Below, one piece after another: positions 35,687 through 46,361 of a DNA stretch of 54,270 bases. Positions within the stretch are counted from its first letter, which is position 1, and every line of letters starts with the position of its first letter. The stretch spans positions 1-54,270 of the forward strand of contig CAIVLG010000001.1 in assembly GCA_903906695.1 (NCBI GenBank). The letters are read 5' to 3'. Source of the DNA: an uncultured beta proteobacterium (GTDB taxonomy: Bacteria; Pseudomonadota; Gammaproteobacteria; Burkholderiales; Burkholderiaceae_C). Below the pieces are notes generated by a model, which was not told the origin of the DNA, did not search any database, and saw only the letters and a list, made by a program, of their open reading frames with translations. The translations under genes were made by a program, and so were the position numbers.

Positions 35687-37495
35687 ATGAACTTTCAATT
35701 TCCACGCCATCTTTGTCTGGCCTGCCTGCTTTTGCTCGGCATCGGCAGCGTGCCAGCGCAAACCAAAGCGCCCGAGAAGGTGCTGCGCTACGCATTCCAG
35801 GTGGCGGAAACCGGCTTTGACCCTCCGCAGTTGTCGGATCTGTACTCGCGCATCGCCACCGAAAACATCTTCGACTCGCTCTATGTCTACGACTACCTGG
35901 CACGGCCAGCCAAGATCAAGCCCAGCGTGGCGCAGGGCATGCCGGTTATCAGCGCGGACTTTCGCACCTACACCATCAAGATCAGGCCCGGCATCTACTT
36001 CTCCGACGACCTAGCCTTTGGCGGCAAGAAACGTGAGCTGACCGCCTACGATTTCGCCTACAGCTACAAGCGCATTTTCGACCCCAAGACCAAAAGCCAG
36101 GTCTACACCAATCTGGAGGAGGAGAAGCTCGTTGGCATGGAAGTACTGCGGCGCGAAGCGGAAAAACCCGGCGCCCGCTTTGACTACGAGAAGGAAGTCG
36201 AAGGCATACACGCGCTTGACCGCTACACCATCCAGTTCAAGCTGCAGGAACCAAAACCACGCTTCATCCATTCCCTGGCGGACGCCAGCGTTTTCGGTGT
36301 TGTGGCGCGCGAAGTGGTGGAGAAGTACGGCGACAAGATCATGGAGCATCCAGTCGGCACCGGACCCTTCAAGCTGGATCAGTGGGTGCGCTCGTCCAAG
36401 ATGACCTTTGTACGCAATCCGAACTTCCGAGAGGAGTACTACGAGGCCGAGCCGCCGGCTGACGACGCTCGCTCGCAGGAAATTTACCGCCAGATGAAGG
36501 GCAAGCGCATCCCGCTGGTGGACCGCGTTGAGATTTCGATCATCGAGGAAGTCCAGCCGCGCTGGCTTTCATTTTTGAATGGGGACCACGATCTTCTGGA
36601 GCGCTTGCCAAACGCCTTCTCTTACCAGGCCATTCCAAACAATCAATTGGCACCGAATCTGCTCAAAAAGAAAATCTCGATGGACCGAATACCGGCGCCC
36701 GATGTCACCGTGACCTATTTCAACATGGAAGACCCGGTGGTCGGCGGCTACACACCGGACAAGGTAGCCTTGCGCCGCGCCATTGCCCTGGCCTACAACA
36801 CCGAAGAAGAAATCCGCCTGCCACGACGCAATCAGGCGATTCCCGCGCAGGGGCCGATACAGCCGATGATTTATGGTTACGACCCGAAATTCAAGACCGA
36901 GATGAGCGAGTTCAACCGGGCCCGCGCGGTCGCCCTGCTCGACTTGTACGGCTACGTTGACCGCGACGGCGACGGCTGGCGTGACATGCCCGACGGCAAG
37001 CCCCTGCTCTTGCAATACGCCGCCACTCCAACCGCCTCCGACCGCGAGTTGAACCAGATCTGGAAGAAGAACATGGATGCCATCGGCATCCGGATCGAGT
37101 TCAAGACCGGCCAGTGGCCCGAACACCTGAAGGCGGCGCGCGCTGGCAAACTGATGATGTGGGGCCTGGGCTATAGCGCTTCCAACCCGGACGGTAATGA
37201 TGCCCTGCAGTTCGCCTATGGCCCGGCCAAGGGCGAGGGCAATCTGGCGCGTTTCGAGAATGCCGAGTTTGACCGGCTCTATCGCAAGCAGCAATTGATG
37301 GCCGACAGCCCGGAGCGTCTGGCGATCATGCAGCAAATGGTCAAGATCATGGTCGCCTACATGCCGTACAAGTTTTCCACGCACCGCATCCTGACCGACA
37401 TGATGCAGCCCTCGCTGCTTGGCTACCGGCGTCATCCCATATCAAGAGGTTTCTGGCGCTACGTCGACATCGACCCCGGCAAGCAGACACATTGA
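35687..37495 (+). CDS. Peptide ABC importer substrate-binding protein (SBP family 5)
   Basis: The 602-residue protein has a signal peptide (CLACLLLLGIGSVPAQT) and an SBP_bac_5 fold with LRYAFQVAETGFDPPQLSD, IKIRPGIYFSDDLAF and a C-terminal ISRGFWRYVDIDP. It is longer than OppA and close in size to the YejA type. It is divergent from the permease-B/permease-C/fused-ATPase operon, of which it is the probable partner (inference). The ATG at 35687 is chosen; a GTG four codons upstream is possible. It is followed 45 bp later by oppA. Confidence 0.92.
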   Translation: MNFQFPRHLCLACLLLLGIGSVPAQTKAPEKVLRYAFQVAETGFDPPQLSDLYSRIATENIFDSLYVYDYLARPAKIKPSVAQGMPVISADFRTYTIKIRPGIYFSDDLAFGGKKRELTAYDFAYSYKRIFDPKTKSQVYTNLEEEKLVGMEVLRREAEKPGARFDYEKEVEGIHALDRYTIQFKLQEPKPRFIHSLADASVFGVVAREVVEKYGDKIMEHPVGTGPFKLDQWVRSSKMTFVRNPNFREEYYEAEPPADDARSQEIYRQMKGKRIPLVDRVEISIIEEVQPRWLSFLNGDHDLLERLPNAFSYQAIPNNQLAPNLLKKKISMDRIPAPDVTVTYFNMEDPVVGGYTPDKVALRRAIALAYNTEEEIRLPRRNQAIPAQGPIQPMIYGYDPKFKTEMSEFNRARAVALLDLYGYVDRDGDGWRDMPDGKPLLLQYAATPTASDRELNQIWKKNMDAIGIRIEFKTGQWPEHLKAARAGKLMMWGLGYSASNPDGNDALQFAYGPAKGEGNLARFENAEFDRLYRKQQLMADSPERLAIMQQMVKIMVAYMPYKFSTHRILTDMMQPSLLGYRRHPISRGFWRYVDIDPGKQTH

Positions 37496-37540
37496 TGCGA
37501 CAAGCTGACGCACGATAATCACGCAACCATGAAGGAAGCC

Positions 37541-39151
37541 ATGAAGCTCATCGCCAAACAAACCGCCGCCCTGTTGCTGGCCGGCGCCTTCGTCGCCAGC
37601 AACACGGCGGCAACGATCCCGCCTGGTGTGCAACTGCACGCCACGCAAACCCTGATCCGCAACAACGGCTCCGAGCCCGAAACGCTGGACCCGGCGATCG
37701 CCGAATCGGTGGGCGCCCACAACCTGATGCGCGACCTGTTCGAAGGGGTGACCGCCAATGACGCCGAGGGCAAGACGGTGCCGGGGGTGGCCGAGAGCTG
37801 GAAGCAGACCGACGCTACAACCTGGGTTTTCAAGTTGCGCAAGGATGCCAAATGGTCCAACGGCGATGTGGTGAGCGCCGATGATTTTGTTTACGGCATC
37901 CGTCGCTTCGTCGATCCCAAAACGGCGTCCACCTACGCTGCGACCTTCGGCGTGTTTCTGCTCAATGGCATGGCCGTGGTCAAGGGCATCAAAGCACCAA
38001 GCGAGGTCGGCGTCAAGGCCATCGACAAGAACACGCTCGAAGTCAAGACCGCCTTCCCCGTGACCTTTCTGCCCGAATTGATGAGCAACAATAACCTGGG
38101 GCCGGTGCACAAAGCCTCGCTGGAAAAATTCGGCAAGGACTGGACCAAGCCGGGCAATCTCGTCTCCAACGGCGCCTATGTACTCAAGGAGTGGCAGGTC
38201 AACAACCGCATCGTGATCGAGAAGAACCCAAAATACTGGGACGCCGCCAACGTGCAGCTCTCCAAGGTGACCTACCTGCCGGTGGAAGACGGTTACGCCG
38301 ACGTCAAGCTCTACGAATCGGGCGAGAACGAGTGGGTTTACCAGGTGCCACCCGGCACCTACGACAAATACAAGGCGCAGTACCCGAAGGAAATCCGCAA
38401 CGCACTGATGATCGGCCTGCGCTATTACTCCTACCAGACACAGGACCCGGTGTTCAAGGACGTGCGCGTGCGCAAGGCCCTGTCGATGGTGATAGACCGC
38501 GACATCCTGGCGCAACGCGTCACAGCCGACGGCCAGGCACCCGCCTACAGCGTGATCGTGGCCGGCACCAGCGGCGCCGACGTCACGCCCTACGAGTGGG
38601 CAACATGGCCGATGGAGAAGCGAGTGGCCGAGGCCAAGAGCCTGCTGCAGCAGGCTGGCGTCAAGGCCGGAGCCAAGTTCTCCTTCTCCTACAACACCAG
38701 CGAGTACCACAAGAAGATGGCGGTGTTCGCTGCCTCGGAGTGGAAGACCAAGCTCGGTCTGAATATCGAAACCGAAAGCATGGAGTTCAAGGTGCTGCTC
38801 AAGAAGCGCCACGACGGAACCTTCCAGATGGCGCGCAACGGCTGGAACGCCGACTACAACGACGCCACCACCTTTCTGGCGCTGATCCGCTGCGACTCCG
38901 ACCAGAACAACAACTTCAACTGCAACCGCCAGGCCGAGGAACTGATCATCCAGGGCTCGAACAGCACAGACCCCGCCAAACGCCGCGCGCTGCTGACACA
39001 GGCTTCCAAGATGATCATGGACGACTACCCCATCATCCCGCTGCTGCAGTACTCGGTGCCGCGCCTGGTGAAGTCCTATGTCGGCGGCTATTCGCTGAAT
39101 AATGCGCTCGATCGCTTCCGCTCGAAAGACCTCTACATCATCAAGCACTGA
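37541..39151 (+). CDS. oppA: Oligopeptide-binding protein
   Basis: The 536-residue protein resembles enterobacterial OppA throughout: a signal peptide (LLLAGAFVASNTAA), LIRNNGSEPETLDPAIAE, LRKDAKWSNGDVVSADDFVY, NARNGWNADYNDATTFL-like LRCD region, and the end DLYIIKH. It binds oligopeptides in the periplasm. The ATG at 37541 has a good AAGGAAG site; an ATG four codons upstream (37529) is an alternative. It begins the full oppABCDF set. Confidence 0.94.
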   Translation: MKLIAKQTAALLLAGAFVASNTAATIPPGVQLHATQTLIRNNGSEPETLDPAIAESVGAHNLMRDLFEGVTANDAEGKTVPGVAESWKQTDATTWVFKLRKDAKWSNGDVVSADDFVYGIRRFVDPKTASTYAATFGVFLLNGMAVVKGIKAPSEVGVKAIDKNTLEVKTAFPVTFLPELMSNNNLGPVHKASLEKFGKDWTKPGNLVSNGAYVLKEWQVNNRIVIEKNPKYWDAANVQLSKVTYLPVEDGYADVKLYESGENEWVYQVPPGTYDKYKAQYPKEIRNALMIGLRYYSYQTQDPVFKDVRVRKALSMVIDRDILAQRVTADGQAPAYSVIVAGTSGADVTPYEWATWPMEKRVAEAKSLLQQAGVKAGAKFSFSYNTSEYHKKMAVFAASEWKTKLGLNIETESMEFKVLLKKRHDGTFQMARNGWNADYNDATTFLALIRCDSDQNNNFNCNRQAEELIIQGSNSTDPAKRRALLTQASKMIMDDYPIIPLLQYSVPRLVKSYVGGYSLNNALDRFRSKDLYIIKH

Positions 39152-39161
39152 GTCCTGAACG

Positions 39162-40082
39162 ATGTGGTCTTACAGCCTGCGCCGGGTGCTGGCGGCGATC
39201 CCCACCATGCTGGTGGTCATCACGGTCTGCTATCTGCTTTTGCACGCGACGCCGGGTGGGCCGTTTGACGGCGAGCGCAAGGTATCGGCTGCGGTACTGG
39301 CCAACCTGCAGGCCAAATACCACCTCGACCTGCCCTTGTGGCAGCAGTACCTGCTGTACCTGCAAAGTCTGCTGCAGGGCGACCTCGGCGCGTCTTTTCG
39401 CTACGCCGACTGGTCGGTCAACGATCTGGTTGCCGGTGCGCTGCCGGTGTCGCTCGCCATCGGTGGCGGCTCCCTGCTGCTGTCGCTGCTGATTGGCGTC
39501 GGACTCGGCATTTTTGCCGCCCTGCGACAGAACAGCGCGGTCGATTACCTGGTCATGCTGCTGGGCAACGTCGGCAGTGCGCTGCCGAGCTTTGTGCTCG
39601 GGCCGGTGCTGATCATCATTTTCGCCATCGGCCTGCATTGGCTGCCAGCCGGCGGCTGGAACAATTTCGAGCTGCGCTTCATGGTACTGCCGATCGCCCT
39701 GTTAACTGTCATCAACGTCTCGACCATCGGCCGCGTCATGCGCGGCAGCCTGATCGAGGTGTTGCACAGCAACTTCATCCGTACCGCACGCGCCAAGGGC
39801 TTGCCAACGCGCGTCGTGGTCCTGCGCCATGCGCTGAAGCCGGCCTTGCTGCCGGTGGTTTCCCTGCTGGGCCCGCTGGCGATCTCGTCGATCACCTCGG
39901 CGCTGGTGACCGAGACCGTTTTTTCGCTACCGGGCCTGGGCAAGCTGATCGTCAACGGCGCAGGCAACCGCGACTACACGCTGGTGCTGGGCCTGGTCGT
40001 GCTGATCACGGTGCTGACGGTGGCGCTGAACCTGCTGGTCGATCTGGCCTACGCTTGGCTCGACCCCAAGATCCGCTATTGA
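39162..40082 (+). CDS. oppB: Oligopeptide ABC importer permease OppB
   Basis: The 306-residue protein starts MWSYSLRRVLAAIPTMLVVI and contains LLHATPGGPFDGERKVS and LHSNFIRTARAKGLPTRVVV (EAA loop), then ends AWLDPKIRY, all as in E. coli OppB. Six helices are visible. It lies 10 bp after oppA. Confidence 0.96.
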   Translation: MWSYSLRRVLAAIPTMLVVITVCYLLLHATPGGPFDGERKVSAAVLANLQAKYHLDLPLWQQYLLYLQSLLQGDLGASFRYADWSVNDLVAGALPVSLAIGGGSLLLSLLIGVGLGIFAALRQNSAVDYLVMLLGNVGSALPSFVLGPVLIIIFAIGLHWLPAGGWNNFELRFMVLPIALLTVINVSTIGRVMRGSLIEVLHSNFIRTARAKGLPTRVVVLRHALKPALLPVVSLLGPLAISSITSALVTETVFSLPGLGKLIVNGAGNRDYTLVLGLVVLITVLTVALNLLVDLAYAWLDPKIRY

Positions 40083-40088
40083 CATGCC

Positions 40089-40970
40089 ATGCTAAAGGCC
40101 AATGAGATCGAAGCTCTGGTGCAGGGGCGCAGCCTGTGGAGCGATGCACGTATGCGCTTCATGCGCAACAAGGCAGCGCTGCTCAGCCTTTGCCTGCTGG
40201 CGTTGATCGCCCTGGCCTGCGTCGTCGGACCCTGGCTGTTGCCGCATGCCTTTGACAGTGCCGACTGGGACGCGATGAGCATCCCGCCGAGCTGGAAGAA
40301 CTCGCACTTCTGGGGCACCGATGATGCCGGGCGCGACCTGCTGGTGCGCTGCCTGATCGGCGGGCGCGTCTCGCTCACCGTCGGACTGCTGGCGACACTG
40401 GCGTCGGTCTCGCTCGGCATTGTGTGGGGCGCCACGGCCGGATTCATGGGCGGCAAGATTGACTCGCTGATGATGCGCATCGTCGACATGATGTACGCCA
40501 TCCCCTATTTGCTGATCGCCATTTTGCTGGTGACCATTCTGGGCCGCGAGTTCTATCTGGTGGTGCTGACCATCACGGTTTTTTCATGGATGGACATGGC
40601 GCGCGTGGTGCGCGGCCAGACCCTGTCGCTGCGAGCAATGGAATACGTCGAGGCGGCGCGCGCCATGGGGGTTTCGACGACGCGCATCATCTTTAGACAC
40701 ATTGTGCCCAATCTGCTCGGCGTTGTGGTGATCTACACCACCGTCACGGTGCCCGGCGTGATCCTGACGGAGTCGGTGCTGTCCTTTCTGGGACTGGGGA
40801 TTCAGGAGCCGATGACCAGCTGGGGCGTGCTGATTCAGGACGGCGCCAAGGCGATGGAAGTGTCACCCTGGATTCTGCTGTTTCCGGCCGGTCTGCTGTC
40901 GGTCACACTGTACTGTTTCAACTTCATTGGCGACGGTCTGCGCGACGCGCTCGATCCGAAAGAACGGTAA
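40089..40970 (+). CDS. oppC: Oligopeptide ABC importer permease OppC
   Basis: The 293-residue protein has the N-terminal helix near residues 28-50 and the OppC domain from [19 protein letters not shown]. The EAA loop is [23 protein letters not shown], and the C-terminus reads [10 protein letters not shown]. It lies 6 bp after oppB and forms the heterodimeric pore with it. Confidence 0.96.
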   Translation: MLKANEIEALVQGRSLWSDARMRFMRNKAALLSLCLLALIALACVVGPWLLPHAFDSADWDAMSIPPSWKNSHFWGTDDAGRDLLVRCLIGGRVSLTVGLLATLASVSLGIVWGATAGFMGGKIDSLMMRIVDMMYAIPYLLIAILLVTILGREFYLVVLTITVFSWMDMARVVRGQTLSLRAMEYVEAARAMGVSTTRIIFRHIVPNLLGVVVIYTTVTVPGVILTESVLSFLGLGIQEPMTSWGVLIQDGAKAMEVSPWILLFPAGLLSVTLYCFNFIGDGLRDALDPKER

Positions 40971-40975
40971 GCGAC

Positions 40976-41973
<998 letters not shown>

Positions 41974-41974
<1 letters not shown>

Positions 41975-42957
41975 TGCCGTCCTCGCCCCTGCTTTCGGTG
42001 CGCGAGTTGAAGGTCCACTTCGAGCTGGCCGGCGACTCGGTCTGGCCCTGGGCCCCGGCGCGCGTGCTCAAAGCCGTTGATGGCATCTCGTTTGATCTTC
42101 TTCCCGGCGAAACCCTGGGCATCGTGGGCGAGTCGGGTTGCGGCAAGTCAACGCTGGCACGCGCCATGCTGAACCTGATTCCTGCCACTGCCGGCAGCAT
42201 TGTGTGGCAAGGGCAGGAGATGCGCGGCGCCGACCGTAGTGCCTGGCAAGACCTGCGCAAAAGTGTCCAGATGATTTTTCAGGATCCGCTGGCTTCGCTC
42301 GATCCGCGCATGACGATCGGGCAAATCATCGCCGAGCCGATACGCACCCATCTACCCGGCCTGGCGCAGCGCGAGGTCATGCAAAAGGTGCGCTCCATGA
42401 TGGAGCGGGTCGGTCTGACCGAGCAACAGATCAACCGCTACCCGCACGAATTCTCCGGCGGCCAGTGCCAGCGCATCGGCATTGCCAGAGCGCTGGTGCT
42501 CGAGCCCAAGCTGGTGATTTGCGACGAGCCGGTGTCGGCGCTCGACGTCTCGATTCAGGCCCAGATCATCAACCTGCTGATGGAATTGCAGGCCCAGATG
42601 GGGCTGGCGCTGGTCTTCATTGCGCATGATCTGGCGGTGGTGCGGCACATCAGCCAGCGCGTGCTGGTGATGTACTTGGGACGGGCCATGGAACTCGCCG
42701 GCAAGGAGGCGATCTACCGTGCGCCGAGCCACCCCTACACGCAGGCTTTGCTGAGCGCGATTCCGACACCCGACCCGCGGCGCGAGCGCAACAAGAAACT
42801 CGAACTGCTGCAAGGCGATCTGCCGTCACCGATCAACCCGCCGTCAGGCTGCATCTTTCGAACCCGCTGTCCGAAGGCATTGCCGCGCTGCGCCGAGCAG
42901 AGACCCGAGTTGCACGCGCTCAACGCCGACACCCAGGTCGCCTGCGACCTGATCTGA
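41974..42957 (+). CDS. oppF: Oligopeptide ABC importer ATPase OppF
   Basis: The 327-residue protein has Walker A GESGCGKST, signature FSGGQCQRIG, Walker B LVICDEPVSALD and H-loop FIAHDLAVV, plus the C-terminal oligo_HPY Cys motif CIFRTRCPKALPRC. The start ATG (41974) overlaps the oppD stop; a GTG one codon upstream is unlikely. Its stop is only 3 bp from the convergent rnhA stop. Confidence 0.96.
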
Positions 42958-42960
42958 GAA

Positions 42961-43410
42961 TCAGCGCAGCCTGAGCGCCTGTTCGACGCCCCGGTTCGCC
43001 AGTTCATCGGCACGTTCGTTGCCAGGGTCGCCATCATGACCGCGGACCCAGCGCCACTCGATCTTGTGGCCAGCGCCTTGAACCAGCGCATCAAGCCGCT
43101 GCCAGAGATCGACATTCTTCACTGGCTGTTTGGAGGCTGTTTTCCAGCCCCGCGCCTTCCAGCCATCGAGCCATTCGGTCATGCCCTTGAGCACGTATTG
43201 ACTGTCAACGTGCAGCTTGACATGGCACGGGCGCTTCAGGGCCGAGAGCGCCTCGATCACTGCCATCATTTCCATGCGGTTGTTGGTGGTCGACAGTTCA
43301 CCGCCAAACAGTTCTTTTTGTGTGTCTTTCGCCTTCAGCAGCACGCCCCAGCCGCCCGGCCCCGGATTGCCCTTGCAGGCACCGTCGGTGTAAATGTCAA
43401 TCGTGTTCAA
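42961..43410 (-). CDS. rnhA: Ribonuclease HI
   Basis: The 149-residue enzyme cleaves the RNA strand of RNA-DNA hybrids. Catalytic Asp9 ([11 protein letters not shown]), Glu47 (NNRMEMMA), Asp69 (HVDSQYV) and Asp135 (NERADELAN), with His125 in the flexible loop, are in place. It overlaps the upstream methyltransferase gene by 4 bp. Confidence 0.97.
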   Translation of the reverse strand: MNTIDIYTDGACKGNPGPGGWGVLLKAKDTQKELFGGELSTTNNRMEMMAVIEALSALKRPCHVKLHVDSQYVLKGMTEWLDGWKARGWKTASKQPVKNVDLWQRLDALVQGAGHKIEWRWVRGHDGDPGNERADELANRGVEQALRLR

Positions 43411-44198
43411 TCAGGCTTCCCCATGCTTGCGTCGATGATGGTGTCAGATCGGTGGTTCAGGCCGGCGCTACCGGCGATCGACACCGGGGCTGCGGCCACC
43501 GCTCTGGCGGCCCGCCAGGCCGGACTGAGCAGCGTCACTCCGCGCACCCGCTTCACTGCCACCAAGAAATAAACAGCGCCAAAAATCGGCCACCAGCGCT
43601 TGCCAAGCCAGTCCATCCAGGCGAATTGACGCGACCATTTTTCACTCGCCAGAGCCGGCCGGTAACAGCCGAAACGGCCGACCTCGACATCAAAGCCCAG
43701 CAGCCGCAGCCAATCGCGCAAGCGCCAATAGCCGATGAACTCCTCTTGCGGCAAGAACAGTTTGCCGAAGCCCAGGCGCCGGTACAGATAGGCGCGGCGC
43801 TGGCGCAAACCCCACAGCGAAACCGGATTCAAACCGCAGATCACCACGCGTCCTTCGGGCACCAGGACGCGCTCGACCTCGCGCAGCGTGGCATGCGGAT
43901 CGCGCGCCAGTTCAAGCGAGTGCGGCAGCACCACCAGATCCAGCGAGCTGGCGGGAAAGGGCAAGGCCGAAAAATCAGTCACCACGGCTGCTCCCGGCGC
44001 TGGGGTCGTCGTGGCCAGCCAGCGGTGCGGCATGCGATTGGCTTGGAGGGCGTTGAGTTCGCTCAAACCCAGCTGCAAGGCATGGTAGCCAAACAGGTCG
44101 CTCACGGCCGCATCAAGTTGGGCGCGCTCCCACGACAGCAGATAACGTCCGGGCGGCGTAGCGAACCAATCGTGCAAACCTATAATTTGATCGTTCAT
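43407..44198 (-). CDS. Class I SAM-dependent methyltransferase
   Basis: The 263-residue protein belongs to the methyltransferase type found before rnhA in betaproteobacteria. It starts [20 protein letters not shown], has a degenerate glycine loop, and carries the acidic turn and motif [20 protein letters not shown] and [20 protein letters not shown]. The substrate is unknown. Its ATG (44196-44198) overlaps that of the divergent gloB, so an alternative start would have to be downstream. An in-frame upstream start lies inside gloB and is rejected. Confidence 0.88.
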   Translation of the reverse strand: MNDQIIGLHDWFATPPGRYLLSWERAQLDAAVSDLFGYHALQLGLSELNALQANRMPHRWLATTTPAPGAAVVTDFSALPFPASSLDLVVLPHSLELARDPHATLREVERVLVPEGRVVICGLNPVSLWGLRQRRAYLYRRLGFGKLFLPQEEFIGYWRLRDWLRLLGFDVEVGRFGCYRPALASEKWSRQFAWMDWLGKRWWPIFGAVYFLVAVKRVRGVTLLSPAWRAARAVAAAPVSIAGSAGLNHRSDTIIDASMGKPD

Positions 44199-44967
44199 GA
44201 AACTAATTCCACTACCCGCCTTCACCGACAACTACATCTGGTTGTTGCACGATGGCCAGCAAGCCTTGGTGGTTGACCCCGGTGCGGCCGAGCCCGTGCT
44301 GCAAGCGCTGTCGCGCCTTGGCCTGCAACTCGAAGCCATTCTAGTCACGCATCACCACCCTGACCACACCGCCGGCGTCGATGCCTTGCGTCAAGCCAGC
44401 GCTGCTAAAGTATTTGGACCGGCACACGAGATGATGCCCGAGCCTTTGAGCCGACTGGGCGATGGCGCAAAAATTGAGTGCCTGGGCTTGCGCTTCGAGG
44501 TCATCGAGGTCCCGGGCCACACCGCTGGCCATATCGCGTATTACTGCGCAAAGGTGGATCAGGCGCCGCTGCTTTTTTGCGGCGACACCCTATTCAGCGC
44601 CGGTTGTGGAAGGCTGTTTGAGGGCAGTCCGGCGCAGATGTTGAACTCACTTGACCGCCTGGCTGCGCTGCCAGACTCGACCCGCGTCTGCTGTGCTCAC
44701 GAGTACACCTTGAGCAACCTGAAATTCGCCTCTGCGGTGGAGCCGCATAACCAGGCCCTGGCAGCTTACTTCGAGACCGTCCAGACACTGCGCGCCAAGC
44801 AGCAGATCACCCTGCCCTCGACCATTTTGCTGGAGCGTCAGATCAACCCGTTCCTGCGCTCGCGCGAGCCGACTGTGGTTGAGGCCGTGCAGCGCTTCGC
44901 GGCATCAGCCAATGATGAAGTCAGCGTCTTCGCCGCGCTTCGTCAGTGGAAAAACGAATTCCGATGA
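44197..44967 (+). CDS. gloB: Hydroxyacylglutathione hydrolase (glyoxalase II)
   Basis: The 256-residue metallo-beta-lactamase-fold enzyme hydrolyses S-lactoylglutathione to lactate and glutathione. The metal motif THHHPDHTAG is at residues 51-60, with CGDTLFSAGCGRLFEG and CCAHEYTLSNLKFA later. The N-terminus [15 protein letters not shown] is canonical, which fixes the start. It overlaps mltD by 4 bp (ATGA). Confidence 0.97.
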   Translation: MKLIPLPAFTDNYIWLLHDGQQALVVDPGAAEPVLQALSRLGLQLEAILVTHHHPDHTAGVDALRQASAAKVFGPAHEMMPEPLSRLGDGAKIECLGLRFEVIEVPGHTAGHIAYYCAKVDQAPLLFCGDTLFSAGCGRLFEGSPAQMLNSLDRLAALPDSTRVCCAHEYTLSNLKFASAVEPHNQALAAYFETVQTLRAKQQITLPSTILLERQINPFLRSREPTVVEAVQRFAASANDEVSVFAALRQWKNEFR

Positions 44968-46361
44968 AAATCATTACCCTGGTCTGCCTCGGCAGCCTGA
45001 TCTGGCTGGCGGGCTGCGCCAGCACCGGCGTCACGCTTCCCGCAGCGCCCAAGGCCGACACCGAAACCGTGCCTGGCGCCAGCGCAGCCGCACCGGACGC
45101 GGCCCCAGTCGGCGTGCCCCCGACGGCGGCTGCGGACCACGCCTTGTTGCCCATCACAGCAAGCCATGCCAGTTCCGGTTCGGTTGCGCCCCTGGTACCC
45201 CCCGCCGATCTGTGGGAGCGCATCCGCCGCGGTTACGCCATGCCCAATCTGGAGAGCAGTCTGGTGCACGACCGCGAGCTCTGGTACAGCAGCCGACCCG
45301 ACTACATTCTTCGTATGACGGAGCGCTCACGCAAATACCTGTTCCACATCGTCGAAGAACTCGAACTGCGCAACATGCCGACCGAGTTGGCGCTGTTACC
45401 CTTTATCGAGAGCGCCTTCAACCCACAGGCGGTTTCCAGCGCCAAGGCAGCCGGCATGTGGCAATTCATGCCGGCCACTGGAAAGACTTTCGAGCTCAAG
45501 CAAAACGCCTTTCGCGATGACCGTCGCGATGTGCTGGCCTCAACCCGCGCCGCACTCGACTATCTGCAAAAACTGTATGCCATGTTCGGCGACTGGCAAC
45601 TCGCACTGGCCGCTTACAACTGGGGCGAAGGCAGCGTCAGTCGCTCGATTGGCAAGAACCAGCGCGTCGGCCTGGGCACCGGCTACAGCGAGCTCACGAT
45701 GCCAATGGAGACCCGTTTCTACGTGCCCAAACTGCAGGCGATCAAGAACATCGTCAGCGATCCGGCGGCTTTCAACTCGCGCCTGCCGCAGATCGAAAAC
45801 CATCCTTATTTTCAGTCCGTCGACATCAAGCGCGACATCGATGTTGCGCTGGCAGCCAAGCTGGCTGAAATTCGTCTGGAGGACTTCAAGGCGCTCAATC
45901 CATCGGCCAATCGTCCCGTGATCCTGGCAGCCGGCACGCCCCAAATACTGCTGCCCTGGGACAATGCAACCATCTTTCAAAGCAATCTGGAAGCCTACGG
46001 CGGTGGCCGCCTGGCCAGTTGGACGGTCTGGCTGGCACCCACCACCATGCGGCCGGCCGATGCCGCCAAACGCGTCGGCATGACAGAGCAGGCGTTACGC
46101 AACGTCAACAACATTCCACCGCACATGGTGATCAAGGCCGGATCGAGCCTGCTGGTGCCGCGCGCCAGCCATCTTGAGACCGATGTCGCCGTGCATCTGG
46201 CCGACAACGGTCAATTGACACTAGCGTCGCTCAGTGTGCCAAAAAAGACAGGCCACAGGGCTGGCAAGCCGGTACTGCAAAGAAAGGCCGCACCCAAGGC
46301 AAAAACCACTGCCCGAAGCGCGCAGCACAAGAGCAAGACCGTTCGCCTGGTCAAACGCTAG
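44964..46361 (+). CDS. mltD: Membrane-bound lytic murein transglycosylase, MltD-type
   Basis: The 465-residue lipoprotein has the signal WLAGC (lipid Cys18) and an SLT domain with catalytic Glu149 in LLPFIESAFNPQAVSS and KAAGMWQFMPATGKTF. The C-terminal third holds one LysM-like segment (MTEQALRNVNNIPPHMVI) and a basic tail. It cleaves peptidoglycan glycan strands to anhydromuropeptides. It starts inside the gloB stop; the upstream in-frame start is not used. Its TAG overlaps the convergent SsuA-like gene stop in CTAG. Confidence 0.94.
   Translation: MKIITLVCLGSLIWLAGCASTGVTLPAAPKADTETVPGASAAAPDAAPVGVPPTAAADHALLPITASHASSGSVAPLVPPADLWERIRRGYAMPNLESSLVHDRELWYSSRPDYILRMTERSRKYLFHIVEELELRNMPTELALLPFIESAFNPQAVSSAKAAGMWQFMPATGKTFELKQNAFRDDRRDVLASTRAALDYLQKLYAMFGDWQLALAAYNWGEGSVSRSIGKNQRVGLGTGYSELTMPMETRFYVPKLQAIKNIVSDPAAFNSRLPQIENHPYFQSVDIKRDIDVALAAKLAEIRLEDFKALNPSANRPVILAAGTPQILLPWDNATIFQSNLEAYGGGRLASWTVWLAPTTMRPADAAKRVGMTEQALRNVNNIPPHMVIKAGSSLLVPRASHLETDVAVHLADNGQLTLASLSVPKKTGHRAGKPVLQRKAAPKAKTTARSAQHKSKTVRLVKR

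Noticed and set aside
37442..39148. 568-codon open frame antisense to oppA
   Set aside because: GC-rich third-position bias opens the opposite strand; the plus strand has an unmistakable OppA and the antisense product has no recognisable motif.
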